Positions 37,744-50,311 of a stretch of 64,000 bases of DNA are shown piece after piece. Position 1 is the stretch's first letter; every line of letters begins with the position of its first letter. A program made the translations under genes and the position numbers. Origin of the DNA: Aquabacterium sp. NJ1 (lineage in GTDB: Bacteria > Pseudomonadota > Gammaproteobacteria > Burkholderiales > Burkholderiaceae_C); assembly GCF_000768065.1 (NCBI RefSeq), contig NZ_JRKM01000001.1, positions 310,001-374,000 on the forward strand. Direction: 5' to 3'. The notes under the pieces are model-generated. The model saw only the letters and a program-made list of their open reading frames with translations. It was not told where the DNA came from and did not search any database.

Positions 37744-39411
37744 ATGAGTCTTCCTGCCTTTGCCACGCAAGCCAGACCGTTGGCCGGCATTCCGGTCAGC
37801 GACCTGAGCACGTGTCGCGCCCTGATCATCGACACCAACCAGACCTCGCGCAGCATCCTGCGCGCGATGCTGGCTGACCTGGGCCTTCAGACCATCACGC
37901 AAGCCGCCAAGATCAACGACGCGCGGCGGGCGCTGGAGACGCAGGCCTACGACGTCGTGCTGTGCGACTACCACTTCGACGACAGCAAGATGACGGGCTC
38001 GGACCTGCTGGACGACCTGCGTCGCGCCCAGCTCCTGCCCTACTCCACCGTGTTCGTGATGATCACGGGCGAAGCGTCGTATGTGAAGGTGGCCGAAGCG
38101 GCCGAGTCCGCGCTGGACAGCTACCTGCTCAAGCCACACACCTCCAATGCATTGGCCCAACGCCTGCACATGGCGCGCCACCGCAAGGTCGTACTGGGCA
38201 GCATCTTCGAGGCCATCGAGCGCGAAGAATTCAGCATTGCCGCCGAGCTGTGCCTGCAGCGCTTTGCCAATCGTGGCGAGTACTGGGTGTATGCCGCCCG
38301 CATTGGGGGCGAGCTGCTGCTGCGCCTGGGCCGCCATGAAGAAGCCCGCAAGCTGTTTCAGGCCATCGACGAGACCAAGGCCCTGCCCTGGGCCCGGCTG
38401 GGCATTGCCCGCGCCCAGCTCGATGGTGGCCACGCCCTGCCCGCGCGCCGCACGCTGGAGAGCCTGCTGTCAGAGAACCCGACCTTCGCCGATGCCTATG
38501 ACGTGATGGGTCGCGCCCAGTTGCAGGCCGGCTCGTTCGACGAAGCCTACGAGACCTACCAGCACGCCGCGGAGATCACCCCATCGTCCATCAGCCGCCT
38601 GCAGAAGGTCGGCATGCTGGCCTACTACCTGGGCCGCAATGACGAGGCGGCCCGCAGCCTGGAGCGCGCCACCAGCCTGGGCGTGTCATCCAAGATGTTC
38701 GACTACCAGAGCCTGGTCATGCTGGCTCAGATCCGTTTCGAGCAGAAGGACTACAAGGGTGTCCAGCGATGCCTGGTCAACCTGCAGCATGCCTACGAAA
38801 AGCAGGCCAACAGCGGGCGCCTGCGCCGCATGACCGGCCTGGTCAGCGTGCTGGCCTTGATGCTGCAGCGCCAGGTGGCCGAGGTGGTGCGCCTGGTCAA
38901 GGCCATGGTGGCCGACTTCGAGATGCCCGACTTCGACTTCGAAGCCGCCGGCAACATGCTGGGCCTGCTCACCCGCTTGCGCAACAACGAGCTGGAGCTG
39001 CCCGATGCCGAACTCTGGGTTCAAAAGCTGGCATCACGTTTTTGCATCTCCAAGCCCTCGACCGACTTGCTGGCCATGTCAGTGTCGGGCTTCAAGGCTT
39101 ATGGCGACCTCGTTCACGACGCTTACAAGAGCATCGTGGATCACGCGGAAAAGGCCCTGGAGCAAGCCAGAAACAGCGCACCTGGCGCTGGCGTCAAGAC
39201 GCTGCTGGTGCACGGTAGCAAGACGATGAATGCCAAGCTGCTGGACCTGGCCGACATGATGCTGAACCGCTACCGCGACCAGACCAAGGACGCCCCCATC
39301 CTGACCGAGATGGTGCAGGAGATGCGGGGCAAGTTCTGCCGAGGCAGCGCCCAGGTTCAGCTCGGCGCGAACACAGGGCGCCAGGCTGGCGCGCTCAACC
39401 TGCGCAACTGA
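37744..39411 (+). CDS. Receiver-domain protein with TPR repeats (second of module)
   Basis: This 555-residue protein is a diverged relative of the receiver-TPR protein at 35403. The receiver keeps Asp30, phosphoacceptor Asp75 (VVLCDYHFDD), Thr108 and Lys130 (LLKP). However, the second acidic-pocket residue is Thr31 (IIDTN) where Asp is usual, which should weaken Mg binding. TPR-like helices fill about 150-470, for example LLRLGRHEEARKLFQAIDE. No DNA-binding domain is seen. The stop codon lies in a 9-base tandem repeat. It is convergent with the decarboxylase gene. Confidence 0.84.
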   Translation: MSLPAFATQARPLAGIPVSDLSTCRALIIDTNQTSRSILRAMLADLGLQTITQAAKINDARRALETQAYDVVLCDYHFDDSKMTGSDLLDDLRRAQLLPYSTVFVMITGEASYVKVAEAAESALDSYLLKPHTSNALAQRLHMARHRKVVLGSIFEAIEREEFSIAAELCLQRFANRGEYWVYAARIGGELLLRLGRHEEARKLFQAIDETKALPWARLGIARAQLDGGHALPARRTLESLLSENPTFADAYDVMGRAQLQAGSFDEAYETYQHAAEITPSSISRLQKVGMLAYYLGRNDEAARSLERATSLGVSSKMFDYQSLVMLAQIRFEQKDYKGVQRCLVNLQHAYEKQANSGRLRRMTGLVSVLALMLQRQVAEVVRLVKAMVADFEMPDFDFEAAGNMLGLLTRLRNNELELPDAELWVQKLASRFCISKPSTDLLAMSVSGFKAYGDLVHDAYKSIVDHAEKALEQARNSAPGAGVKTLLVHGSKTMNAKLLDLADMMLNRYRDQTKDAPILTEMVQEMRGKFCRGSAQVQLGANTGRQAGALNLRN

Positions 39412-39439
39412 CGCAACTGACGCAACTGACGCAACTGAT
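39404..39439 (+). repeat. Nine-base tandem repeat, four units
   Basis: GCAACTGAC is repeated at 39404, 39413 and 39422, with a final GCAACTGAT at 39431. The unit length is a multiple of three and each unit carries TGA in the frame of the receiver-TPR gene, so the first stop is backed up by three more. Confidence 0.9.
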
Positions 39440-39459
39440 CACGCCCACACGGGCCCTGA

Positions 39460-41721
39460 TCACGCTGCGGCCACGCAATCCACGTAGTAGCGCACGCCAC
39501 CGCCTGGCAGCTCTTCGGCCACCAGGCCGTGCACATCCGTGGCGAAGCCCGGGAAGGATGCGTTGAAGTCACGCGCGAACTTCAGGAAGTCCACGATCTT
39601 CTTGTTGAAGCGCTCACCCGGGATCAACAACGGGATGCCGGGTGGGTACGGCGTCAGCAAGGCCGTGGTGATGCGGCCCTCCAGCTTCTCGATGTCCACG
39701 CGCTCGGTCTGGCGGCGGGCGATGCAGGCGTAGGCATCCGAAGGCTTCATGGCGGGCTCCAAACCCGACAGGTACACCTCGGTGGTCAGGCGGGCGATGT
39801 CACCCTTGGCATAGGCCTCGTGCACGCTCTGGCACAGGTCCTTCAAACCCATGCGCTCGTACTTGGGGTACTTCTTGCAGAAGTCCGGCAGGATGCGCCA
39901 CAGCGAGACGTTCTTGTCGTAGTCGTCCTTGAACTGCTGCAGTGCGGTCAACATCGTGTTCCAGCGGCCCTTGGTGATGCCGATGGTGAACATGATGAAG
40001 AAGGAGTACAGCCCGGTCTTCTCGACCACCACGCCGTGCTCGGCCAGGTACTTGGTGACGATGCTGGCCGGGATACCGGTCTTGGCGAACTTGCCCGACA
40101 CGTCCAGGCCCGGCGTGATGATGGTGGACTTGATCGGGTCCAGCATGTTGAAGCCTTCGGCCAGGTTGCCAAAGCCATGCCACTTCTCGTTGGCCTTGAG
40201 CACCCAGTCAGAAGGCTTGCCGATGTCGTCGGCGGCGATCTTGTCCGGGCCCCAGACCTTGAACCACCAGTCCTTGCCGTACTCCTTGTCGACCTTGCGC
40301 ATGGCACGGCGGAAGTCCAGCGCTTCCTTGATGCTTTCTTCCACCAGGGCGGTGCCGCCCGGCTCTTCCATCATGGCCGCGGCCACGTCGCACGACGCGA
40401 TGATCGCGTACTGCGGCGAGGTGGACGTGTGCATCAGGTAGGCCTCGTTGAAGAGGTTGCGGTCCAGCTTGACGTTCTGCGAATCCTGCACCAGCACGTG
40501 CGAGGCCTGCGAGATGCCGGCCAGCAGCTTGTGGATGGACTGGGTGGAGTACACCACGGCCTCCTTGGGGCGTGGGCGGCCCTTGCCCATGGCGTGGTAC
40601 ATGCCATAGAACTTGTGGAAGGCGGCGTGTGGCAGCCAGGCTTCGTCGAAGTGCAGGTTGTCGATCCAGCCGTCCAGCGTGGCCTTGATGGCCTCGGTGT
40701 TGTAGAGCACGCCGTCATACGTGCTCTGCGTGAGCGTCATGATGCGCGGCTTGGCCTTCTTCGGGTCCACGCCCTTGAGCAGCGGGTTGGCAGCGATCTT
40801 CTTGCGGATGGTGGCCGGCTCGAACTCGCTCTTGGGGATGGGGCCGATGATGCCGTAGTGGTTGCGCGTGGGCGTCATGAACACGGGGATGGCCCCGGTC
40901 ATGATGATGCTGTGCAGGATGGACTTGTGGCAGTTGCGGTCCACCACCACGATGTCGCCGGGCGCCACGGTGTGGTGCCACACCATCTTGTTGGACGTGG
41001 ACGTGCCGTTGGTGACGAAGAAGCAATGGTCGGCGCTGAAGATGCGTGCGGCGTTCTTCTCGGACTCATACACCGGGCCGGTGTGGTCCAGCAACTGGCC
41101 GAGTTCTTCCACGGCATTGCACACGTCAGCGCGCAGCATGTTCTCGCCATAGAACTGGTGGAACATCTGGCCCACCGGGCTCTTGAGGAAAGCCACACCA
41201 CCGGAGTGGCCTGGGCAGTGCCAGGAATAAGAGCCATCCTGGGCGTAGTCCATCAGCGCCTTGAAGAAAGGCGGCGGCAGCGCATCAAGGTAGCTCTTGG
41301 CTTCACGGATGATGTGGCGCGCCACGAACTCGGGCGTGTCCTCGAACATGTGGATGAAGCCGTGCAGTTCGCGCAGGATGTCGTTGGGCAGGTGCTCGGA
41401 AGTGCGCGTTTCGCCATACAGGTAGATGGGAATATCGGCGTTCTTGAAGCGGATCTGCTCGATGAACTTGCGCAGGTTCAGCACGGCGGGATCCAGCTCG
41501 GGGCCAGGCGTGAACTCCTCGTCGTCGATCGACAGGATGAAGGCGCTGGCGCGGCTTTGCTGCTGCGCGAACTGGGCCAGATCACCGTAACTGGTCACGC
41601 CCAGGACTTCGAAACCCTCTTTTTCGATGGCCTCGGCCAGCGCCCGGATGCCAAGACCGGAGGTGTTTTCGGAGCGGAAATCTTCGTCGATGATGACGAT
41701 GGGGAAATGGAAACGCAGCAT
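39460..41721 (-). CDS. Arginine/lysine/ornithine decarboxylase (arginine type)
   Basis: This PLP-dependent fold-III decarboxylase removes CO2 from a basic amino acid. From the ATG at 41721 it has 753 residues, close to the 756 of E. coli AdiA and longer than lysine (715) or ornithine enzymes. The N-terminal wing domain is receiver-like (FPIVIIDEDFRSENTSG). The PLP lysine is in STQSIHKLLAGISQASHV, and YSWHCPGHSGGVAF and CHKSILHSIIMTGA are conserved. Arginine is the likeliest substrate, but sequence alone does not settle it. It could serve acid resistance or polyamine synthesis. It stands alone on its strand. Confidence 0.85.
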   Translation of the reverse strand: MLRFHFPIVIIDEDFRSENTSGLGIRALAEAIEKEGFEVLGVTSYGDLAQFAQQQSRASAFILSIDDEEFTPGPELDPAVLNLRKFIEQIRFKNADIPIYLYGETRTSEHLPNDILRELHGFIHMFEDTPEFVARHIIREAKSYLDALPPPFFKALMDYAQDGSYSWHCPGHSGGVAFLKSPVGQMFHQFYGENMLRADVCNAVEELGQLLDHTGPVYESEKNAARIFSADHCFFVTNGTSTSNKMVWHHTVAPGDIVVVDRNCHKSILHSIIMTGAIPVFMTPTRNHYGIIGPIPKSEFEPATIRKKIAANPLLKGVDPKKAKPRIMTLTQSTYDGVLYNTEAIKATLDGWIDNLHFDEAWLPHAAFHKFYGMYHAMGKGRPRPKEAVVYSTQSIHKLLAGISQASHVLVQDSQNVKLDRNLFNEAYLMHTSTSPQYAIIASCDVAAAMMEEPGGTALVEESIKEALDFRRAMRKVDKEYGKDWWFKVWGPDKIAADDIGKPSDWVLKANEKWHGFGNLAEGFNMLDPIKSTIITPGLDVSGKFAKTGIPASIVTKYLAEHGVVVEKTGLYSFFIMFTIGITKGRWNTMLTALQQFKDDYDKNVSLWRILPDFCKKYPKYERMGLKDLCQSVHEAYAKGDIARLTTEVYLSGLEPAMKPSDAYACIARRQTERVDIEKLEGRITTALLTPYPPGIPLLIPGERFNKKIVDFLKFARDFNASFPGFATDVHGLVAEELPGGGVRYYVDCVAAA

Positions 41722-41908
41722 GGCCGGAAACCCTTGAGGTGCGAGGCGGACTCGGAAATAGGCAGAAATCAAAAAGTCCGCGCAGTTTAGGGGTTATCAA
41801 GGCCCATTTGTTTGATCCGGAGAACAAGTTTTCCGGGGAAACCCGCCAGGGCTGTTCACAGGGTGGCATACGGACTTAAACTAGTGCCCCGAAAGGGGTG
41901 AACGCGGC

Positions 41909-42340
41909 ATGAGCGAGTCGACTCTTTGGTGGATCGTGGCAGGTTTCTTTGTCAGCCTGGAGATGCTGACGAGTTCGTTTTACCTCCTGATCCTGGCGTT
42001 TGGCGCCGCGGCAGCGGCCTTGTGTGCCTTGGCGCACCTGCCTCAGGATGTGCAATTGCTCGTCGCTGCGGCCGTTGGCGGCGGCGGCGTGATGGCGTGG
42101 CACCGCCACCTGCTCAAGCGGGGGCCCATCGACACCGAGGGCTACACGACGACCGGTCTGGGCCATCTGGATCTGGGGGAAGAAGTGAGCGTGGCAGGCT
42201 GGGCCCCCGATGGCACGGCCGAAGTGCTTTATCGCGGCAGTGCCTGGCTGGCGCGCCACCATGGCCCCCACGTACCGCAGACCGGCGTGCATCGCATCCG
42301 CGCCATTGAAAGCTGCTACCTGGTGCTGGAGCCCATTTGA
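41909..42340 (+). CDS. NfeD-like membrane protein
   Basis: This 143-residue protein has two hydrophobic stretches (about 6-44 and 50-64) and a C-terminal OB-fold-like domain. That domain is recognisable by DTEGYTTTGLGHLDLGEEVSVAGWAPDGTAEVLYRGSAW (about 75-112). NfeD-type proteins normally pair with an SPFH/stomatin-like membrane protein, whose gene usually lies next door. Here a DUF2237 gene follows after 37 bases and no SPFH gene is in view. Its function is probably in membrane quality control, by family. Confidence 0.82.
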   Translation: MSESTLWWIVAGFFVSLEMLTSSFYLLILAFGAAAAALCALAHLPQDVQLLVAAAVGGGGVMAWHRHLLKRGPIDTEGYTTTGLGHLDLGEEVSVAGWAPDGTAEVLYRGSAWLARHHGPHVPQTGVHRIRAIESCYLVLEPI

Positions 42341-42377
42341 GGCTCAGCAAGCGCCCTTCACCCGCCGAGGCCAGCAC

Positions 42378-42776
42378 ATGAGCGTCGAACTGACCTCGGG
42401 GCGCAATGTCTTGGGAGGGCCCTTGCGGGCCTGCTCGTTTGACCCCCTCACAGGTTTCTTCCGTGATGGTTGCTGCCGCACCCGCGGCGAGGACGAAGGC
42501 CAGCACGTGATCTGCGCCCGCGTCACCCAGGAATTCCTGAGCTACTCACTGAGCCAGGGCAACGACCTCATCACGCCACGGCCTGAATGGCGCTTTTCCG
42601 GCTTGAAACCGGGCGACCGCTGGTGCATCTGTGCGACGCGCTGGATGCAGGCCTGGCAAGCCGGCGTCGCCCCGCCCGTGGTGCTGGACTGCACGCACGA
42701 GAAGGCACTGGAAGTGGTGCCACTGGAGGTGCTGCAGGCCTACGCCTACCAGCCCGTCAGGCCCGACAACGCCTGA
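42378..42776 (+). CDS. DUF2237 family protein
   Basis: This 132-residue cytosolic protein matches the DUF2237 pattern. It opens with SGRNVLGGPLRACSFDPLTGFFRDGCC, continues with HVICARVTQEFLSYS and GNDLITPRPEW, and closes with GDRWCICATRW and VVLDCTHEKALEVVP. There are seven cysteines, several at conserved positions, but no known metal motif. The ATG at 42378 is supported by the family start. No function is established for the family. It may be co-transcribed with the nfeD-like gene 37 bases upstream. Confidence 0.85.
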   Translation: MSVELTSGRNVLGGPLRACSFDPLTGFFRDGCCRTRGEDEGQHVICARVTQEFLSYSLSQGNDLITPRPEWRFSGLKPGDRWCICATRWMQAWQAGVAPPVVLDCTHEKALEVVPLEVLQAYAYQPVRPDNA

Positions 42777-42802
42777 TCAGGTTCAGGGCAACAGCCGCAG
42801 CC

Positions 42803-43339
42803 TCAGTCGTCGGCTTGCGCGTCCAGCTCGGGGAACAGCACGGACGTATAGCCAAACAGCCTGAAATCGCACACCCGCATGGGGTAGAGCTTGCCGATCA
42901 GGTGGTCGCACTCGTGTTGCACCACGCGGGCGTGAAAGCCCTCAGCCTCGCGCTCGATGCGGCGGCCGTACTGGTCGAACCCGGTGTAGCGGATGCGCGC
43001 AAAACGAGGCACCACGCCGCGCAAACCAGGCACGGAGAGGCAGCCCTCCCAGCCGGCCTCTTCCTCGTCGGACAAGGGCGTGATGACGGGGTTGATCAGC
43101 ACCGTTTCCGGCACGGGTGGCGCATCCGGGTAGCGTTGACTGCGGCCAAAGCCGAAGATCACCACGGCCAGATCAACGCCGATCTGGGGCGCGGCCAGCC
43201 CCGCCCCCTGTGCGGCGGCCATCGTGTCCTTGAGGTCCGCGATCAGGTCGTGCAGGTCGGATGTGTCGAAGGCTTCAACGGGCCTGGCGACCTTCAGCAG
43301 CCTGGGGTCGCCCATTTTCAGGATCTCGCAGATGGCCAT
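42803..43339 (-). CDS. def: Peptide deformylase
   Basis: Def removes the formyl group from the N-terminal methionine of new proteins. The 178-residue protein has all three motifs: [10 protein letters not shown] at 45-54, EGCLSVPG with metal ligand Cys100, and HECDH with His142, Glu143 and His146. It starts 30 bases after the ligA stop and is the last gene of the leftward smc-zipA-ligA-def run. It is not next to fmt, the usual partner. Many Burkholderiales carry more than one deformylase, so this may be an extra copy. Confidence 0.95.
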   Translation of the reverse strand: MAICEILKMGDPRLLKVARPVEAFDTSDLHDLIADLKDTMAAAQGAGLAAPQIGVDLAVVIFGFGRSQRYPDAPPVPETVLINPVITPLSDEEEAGWEGCLSVPGLRGVVPRFARIRYTGFDQYGRRIEREAEGFHARVVQHECDHLIGKLYPMRVCDFRLFGYTSVLFPELDAQADD

Positions 43340-43369
43340 GGTCTCGTCCTCCAGCCGGGCTTTCCGTAT

Positions 43370-46632
<3,263 letters not shown>

Positions 46633-46646
46633 GTTTGTGTTGTTCC

Positions 46647-49600
46647 TCAAGCGGCCTGGGCCATGCCCAGTGCGGCTTCCATGTCCACCGCCACGATGCG
46701 GGACACGCCTTGTTCCTGCATGGTCACGCCAATCAGTTGCTCGGCCATCTCCATGGCGATCTTGTTGTGGGAGATGAACAGGAACTGGGTGCCGCTGGAC
46801 ATGCTCTTGACCAGTCGGGCGTAGCGCTCGGTGTTGGCGTCGTCCAGCGGCGCGTCCACTTCGTCGAGCAGGCAGAACGGGGCGGGGTTGAGTTGGAAAA
46901 TGGCGAACACCAGCGCGATCGCGGTCAGGGCCTTTTCACCACCGGACAGCAAGTGGATGGTGCTGTTTTTCTTGCCTGGTGGGTGGGCCATGACCTGCAC
47001 GCCTGCGTCCAGGATTTCGTCGCCCGTCATGACGAGCTTGGCCGTGCCCCCACCAAACAGGCTGGGGAACATGCGGCCAAAGTGCTCGTTGACGGTATTG
47101 AAGGTGCTACCCAGCAGATCGCGTGTTTCCAGGTCGATCTTGTAGATGGCGTCTTCCAGGGTCTTGATGGCGTCCATCAGGTCGGCCATCTGCGAATCGA
47201 GGAAGGTCTTGCGCTCGCAGGCAGCGGTGAGTTCATCCAGCGCAGCCAGGTTGACGGCGCCCAGGGCATTGATCTCGCGCTGAATGCGGTCGATCTCGGT
47301 CTGCAGGCCGTAGAGCTTGACGCCATCGCGCTCGATGCCGGCGGCCAGGGCCTCCAGATCGACCTCGGCGGCGGTCAGTTGCTCCAGGAACTGCGCGCCG
47401 CCCAGCGTGGCGGCCTGCTGCTCCAGTTGCAGCTTGGTGATCTCGTCGCGCAAAGGTTGCAGGCTGCGCTCGAAGGCCATGCGTTGCTCATCCGCACGAC
47501 GTAACTGAGCCGACAGATCCTCGTAGCGGTTGCGCGTCTGCAGCAGCAAGCCCTCTTTTTCCAGCTTGACCGCCAAGGCGTCGTCCAAACCGGTTTGCGC
47601 CGTGGTGTCGCTCAGGCGGGCGTGCTCTTCCTGCAGTTGTGCGGCCGATGTCTGGTTGGCCTGGATCTGCTGGGATGCGGTTTCGATGCCGCGCTGCAAC
47701 TCGCCACGGCGTGCGGCCATGCTGCGCGCGCTAAACTGGGCTTCCTGCGCCTGGCGCTCCAGGGCACGTGATTGCTCGCGGGCCTGGTTGAGCTTGCGCT
47801 CGGCCTCGATCACGGCCTCTTCCAGCTGGGCGTGCTTCTCTTGCGCCTCGCCCAGGCTGATGTCCAGCTCTTCGAAACGGGCTTCACCCGTGGCGCGGCG
47901 CTCTTGCAGGTCGCCCAGTTGCGCATCGATTTCAGCCAGTTCTTCCTCGATCTGGCCGCGCCGGGCATTGGTCTGCTCGGCCTGTTGCGTGAGGCGCAGC
48001 ACCTCGACTTGCAACTGGTGCGTGCGCTGCTGGATCTCGCTGGTATCGCGGCGTGCTGTGGCCAGGCGCTGGGCGCCATCGGTGTAGGCGGCCTCGGCAC
48101 GGATCATGGCGGCACGTGCATCTTCGGCGATCAAGGCCTGGGCACGCACCTGCTTTTCGAGGTTCTCGATCTCCTGCGCACGCGCCAGCATGCCGGCCTG
48201 TTCCGAATCAGGCGCGTAGAAGCTCACCGCGAACTGGCTGACCGTGTGCCCCGCCTTGGTCATGATGACCTCGCCGTGCGTCAGCTTGCTGCGATTGGCC
48301 AGTGCCTCTTCCAGGTTGGCGGCGGTGTAGACGCCTTCCAGCCAGTCATTCATCAAGGCCTTGAGGCCCTGGTCGTTCAGGCGCAGCAGATCCGACAGAC
48401 GAGGCAGCGTCGTGTGGGTGTTCTGGATGCCGGCTTGAGGCAGGCTGTAGAAGGCGAGCTTGGCCGGCGGCGCGTCGTTCTCGAAGGCGCGCACGGTTTC
48501 GACGCGGCCCACCTCCAGCGCGGACAGGCGCTCGCGCAAGGCCGATTCCAGCGCGTTTTCCCAGCCCGTCTCGATGTGCACGCGCGTCCACAGGCCTTGC
48601 AGGCTGTCCAGCCCATGCTTGGCCAGCCAGGGCTTGAGCTTGCCTTCGGTCTGCACCTTTTCCTGCAGGGCGCGCAGTGCCTCCAGCTTCGCGACCAGCT
48701 CGGCCTGTTTGGCCGATTGGGCAGCGCTGTCGTTGTGCGCGGCCTTGCGGGTTTCGTCCAGCACGGGCACGGTTTCGGTCAGCTCGCCCAGCTGGGCTTC
48801 AAACACGGCCAGCTCTTCCTGCCCGGCTTCCAGCTGGCGGCGCAGGTCGATCAGGCGGGCGTCATCACTGGCAGCCAGCCCTTGGCGTTCGGTGGCCAGG
48901 CGCTCGCGGCGCAGGTTCAACTGGCGCGACTGGTCATCGATGTTGCGCGACTCGGCGGCCAGCAACTGGATCTGCTGCTGCACCTGGCCGGCCACACCGC
49001 GCTGCTCGTTGGCACGGGTGGTCGCCGCGCGAACAGCATCTTCAAATGCCGGGATGTTGCCGGCCAGCTCTTCAGCCTGGGCCGCCAGGATCTCGGCCTG
49101 TTCTTCGGCCGCCATCATCTTCTCGGCCAGTTCTTCCAGCTCGAACTCGGCGGCGGCCTTGCGCTCGGCCCACTGGTCGTTCTGGCCCTTCAATTCGGCC
49201 AGACGCTGCTCGACGCGCTGGCGCCCTTCCACCACGTAGCGAATGCGTTCTTCCAGCCGGCTGACCTCCAGATTGGCCTCGGCCAGCACACCTTGCGCGG
49301 CATGCAGTTCGTCGCTCACCGCGTAATGGTCCTGGCGCACATGCTCCAGTTCGGCCTCCACGGCGCGCAGCTCGGCCATGCGGCCTTCCAGCGCATTGGT
49401 CGCCTCCAGCACGGCTTGCTTGATGCGTGTTTCTTCTGTCGCGGCATCGCGGTGCTTGAGGAACCACAGCTGATGCAGCTTCAGCGTGCCCTGCTCCTGC
49501 AGGCCGTGGTAACGCGTGGCCACCTCGGCCTGCTTTTCCAGCTTGTCGAGGTTGTTGTTGAGCTCGCGCAGGATGTCTTCCACGCGGGTCAGGTTCTCGC

Positions 49601-50162
49601 GTGTGTCCTTGAGGCGGTTCTCGGTCTCGCGGCGGCGCTCCTTGTACTTGGAGACACCCGCGGCCTCTTCCAGAAACAGGCGCAGTTCTTCAGGCTTGGA
49701 CTCGATGATCCGGCTGATGGTGCCCTGGCCGATGATGGCGTAGGCGCGCGGGCCCAGGCCGGTGCCCAGGAACACGTCCTGCACGTCGCGGCGACGCACC
49801 GGCTGGTTGTTGATGAAATAGCTGGAGTTGCCGTCGCGGGTCAGCACGCGTTTGACGGCGATTTCGGCGAACTGGTTCCACTGGCCACCGGCGCGCGCGT
49901 CTTCGTTGCTGAACACGAGCTCCACGCTGGCGCGGCTGGCCGGCTTGCGGTTGCCCGAGCCGTTGAAGATCACGTCCTGCATGGACTCGCCACGCAACTC
50001 GGACGCCTTGGACTCACCCAGCACCCAGCGCACCGCGTCCATGATGTTGGATTTGCCGCACCCGTTCGGCCCCACCACACCAACCAATTGCCCAGGCAGC
50101 TGGAAGTGGGTGTGTTCGGCGAATGACTTGAAGCCAGACAGCTTGATCGAATTCAGTCGCAT
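46647..50162 (-). CDS. smc: Chromosome segregation protein SMC
   Basis: SMC forms ring-shaped complexes that compact and separate the chromosome. The 1171-residue protein has Walker A GPNGCGKSN at 31-39, a long coiled coil, a hinge at about 490-640, a returning coil, and the C-terminal head with signature LLSGGEKALTAIAL and Walker B FCLLDEVDAPLDD. The length is standard. The gene opens the leftward run smc-zipA-ligA-def. Its partners ScpA and ScpB are not in the window. Confidence 0.98.
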   Translation of the reverse strand: MRLNSIKLSGFKSFAEHTHFQLPGQLVGVVGPNGCGKSNIMDAVRWVLGESKASELRGESMQDVIFNGSGNRKPASRASVELVFSNEDARAGGQWNQFAEIAVKRVLTRDGNSSYFINNQPVRRRDVQDVFLGTGLGPRAYAIIGQGTISRIIESKPEELRLFLEEAAGVSKYKERRRETENRLKDTRENLTRVEDILRELNNNLDKLEKQAEVATRYHGLQEQGTLKLHQLWFLKHRDAATEETRIKQAVLEATNALEGRMAELRAVEAELEHVRQDHYAVSDELHAAQGVLAEANLEVSRLEERIRYVVEGRQRVEQRLAELKGQNDQWAERKAAAEFELEELAEKMMAAEEQAEILAAQAEELAGNIPAFEDAVRAATTRANEQRGVAGQVQQQIQLLAAESRNIDDQSRQLNLRRERLATERQGLAASDDARLIDLRRQLEAGQEELAVFEAQLGELTETVPVLDETRKAAHNDSAAQSAKQAELVAKLEALRALQEKVQTEGKLKPWLAKHGLDSLQGLWTRVHIETGWENALESALRERLSALEVGRVETVRAFENDAPPAKLAFYSLPQAGIQNTHTTLPRLSDLLRLNDQGLKALMNDWLEGVYTAANLEEALANRSKLTHGEVIMTKAGHTVSQFAVSFYAPDSEQAGMLARAQEIENLEKQVRAQALIAEDARAAMIRAEAAYTDGAQRLATARRDTSEIQQRTHQLQVEVLRLTQQAEQTNARRGQIEEELAEIDAQLGDLQERRATGEARFEELDISLGEAQEKHAQLEEAVIEAERKLNQAREQSRALERQAQEAQFSARSMAARRGELQRGIETASQQIQANQTSAAQLQEEHARLSDTTAQTGLDDALAVKLEKEGLLLQTRNRYEDLSAQLRRADEQRMAFERSLQPLRDEITKLQLEQQAATLGGAQFLEQLTAAEVDLEALAAGIERDGVKLYGLQTEIDRIQREINALGAVNLAALDELTAACERKTFLDSQMADLMDAIKTLEDAIYKIDLETRDLLGSTFNTVNEHFGRMFPSLFGGGTAKLVMTGDEILDAGVQVMAHPPGKKNSTIHLLSGGEKALTAIALVFAIFQLNPAPFCLLDEVDAPLDDANTERYARLVKSMSSGTQFLFISHNKIAMEMAEQLIGVTMQEQGVSRIVAVDMEAALGMAQAA

Positions 50163-50311
50163 GCTTGATGTCGGCCCGGGACTCGCGCCTCCGAAAAACC
50201 CGCTAAGTCATTGATTTGTTTGACAAAACCCGTACCAAAACAGGCCAGGATCAGCCAAAGATGATAACATCGCACTTTTGCCGATTTCCCCTTACCGATA
50301 AGTAGCCCGCC

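Noticed and set aside
39529-41790. 753-codon plus-strand frame opposite the decarboxylase gene
   Set aside because: Antisense shadow with no motif and no ribosome site, against an evident PLP enzyme.
50220-50225. TTGACA as a -35 promoter element before queF
   Set aside because: No -10 element at 16-18 bases; the nearest candidate is about 37 bases downstream.
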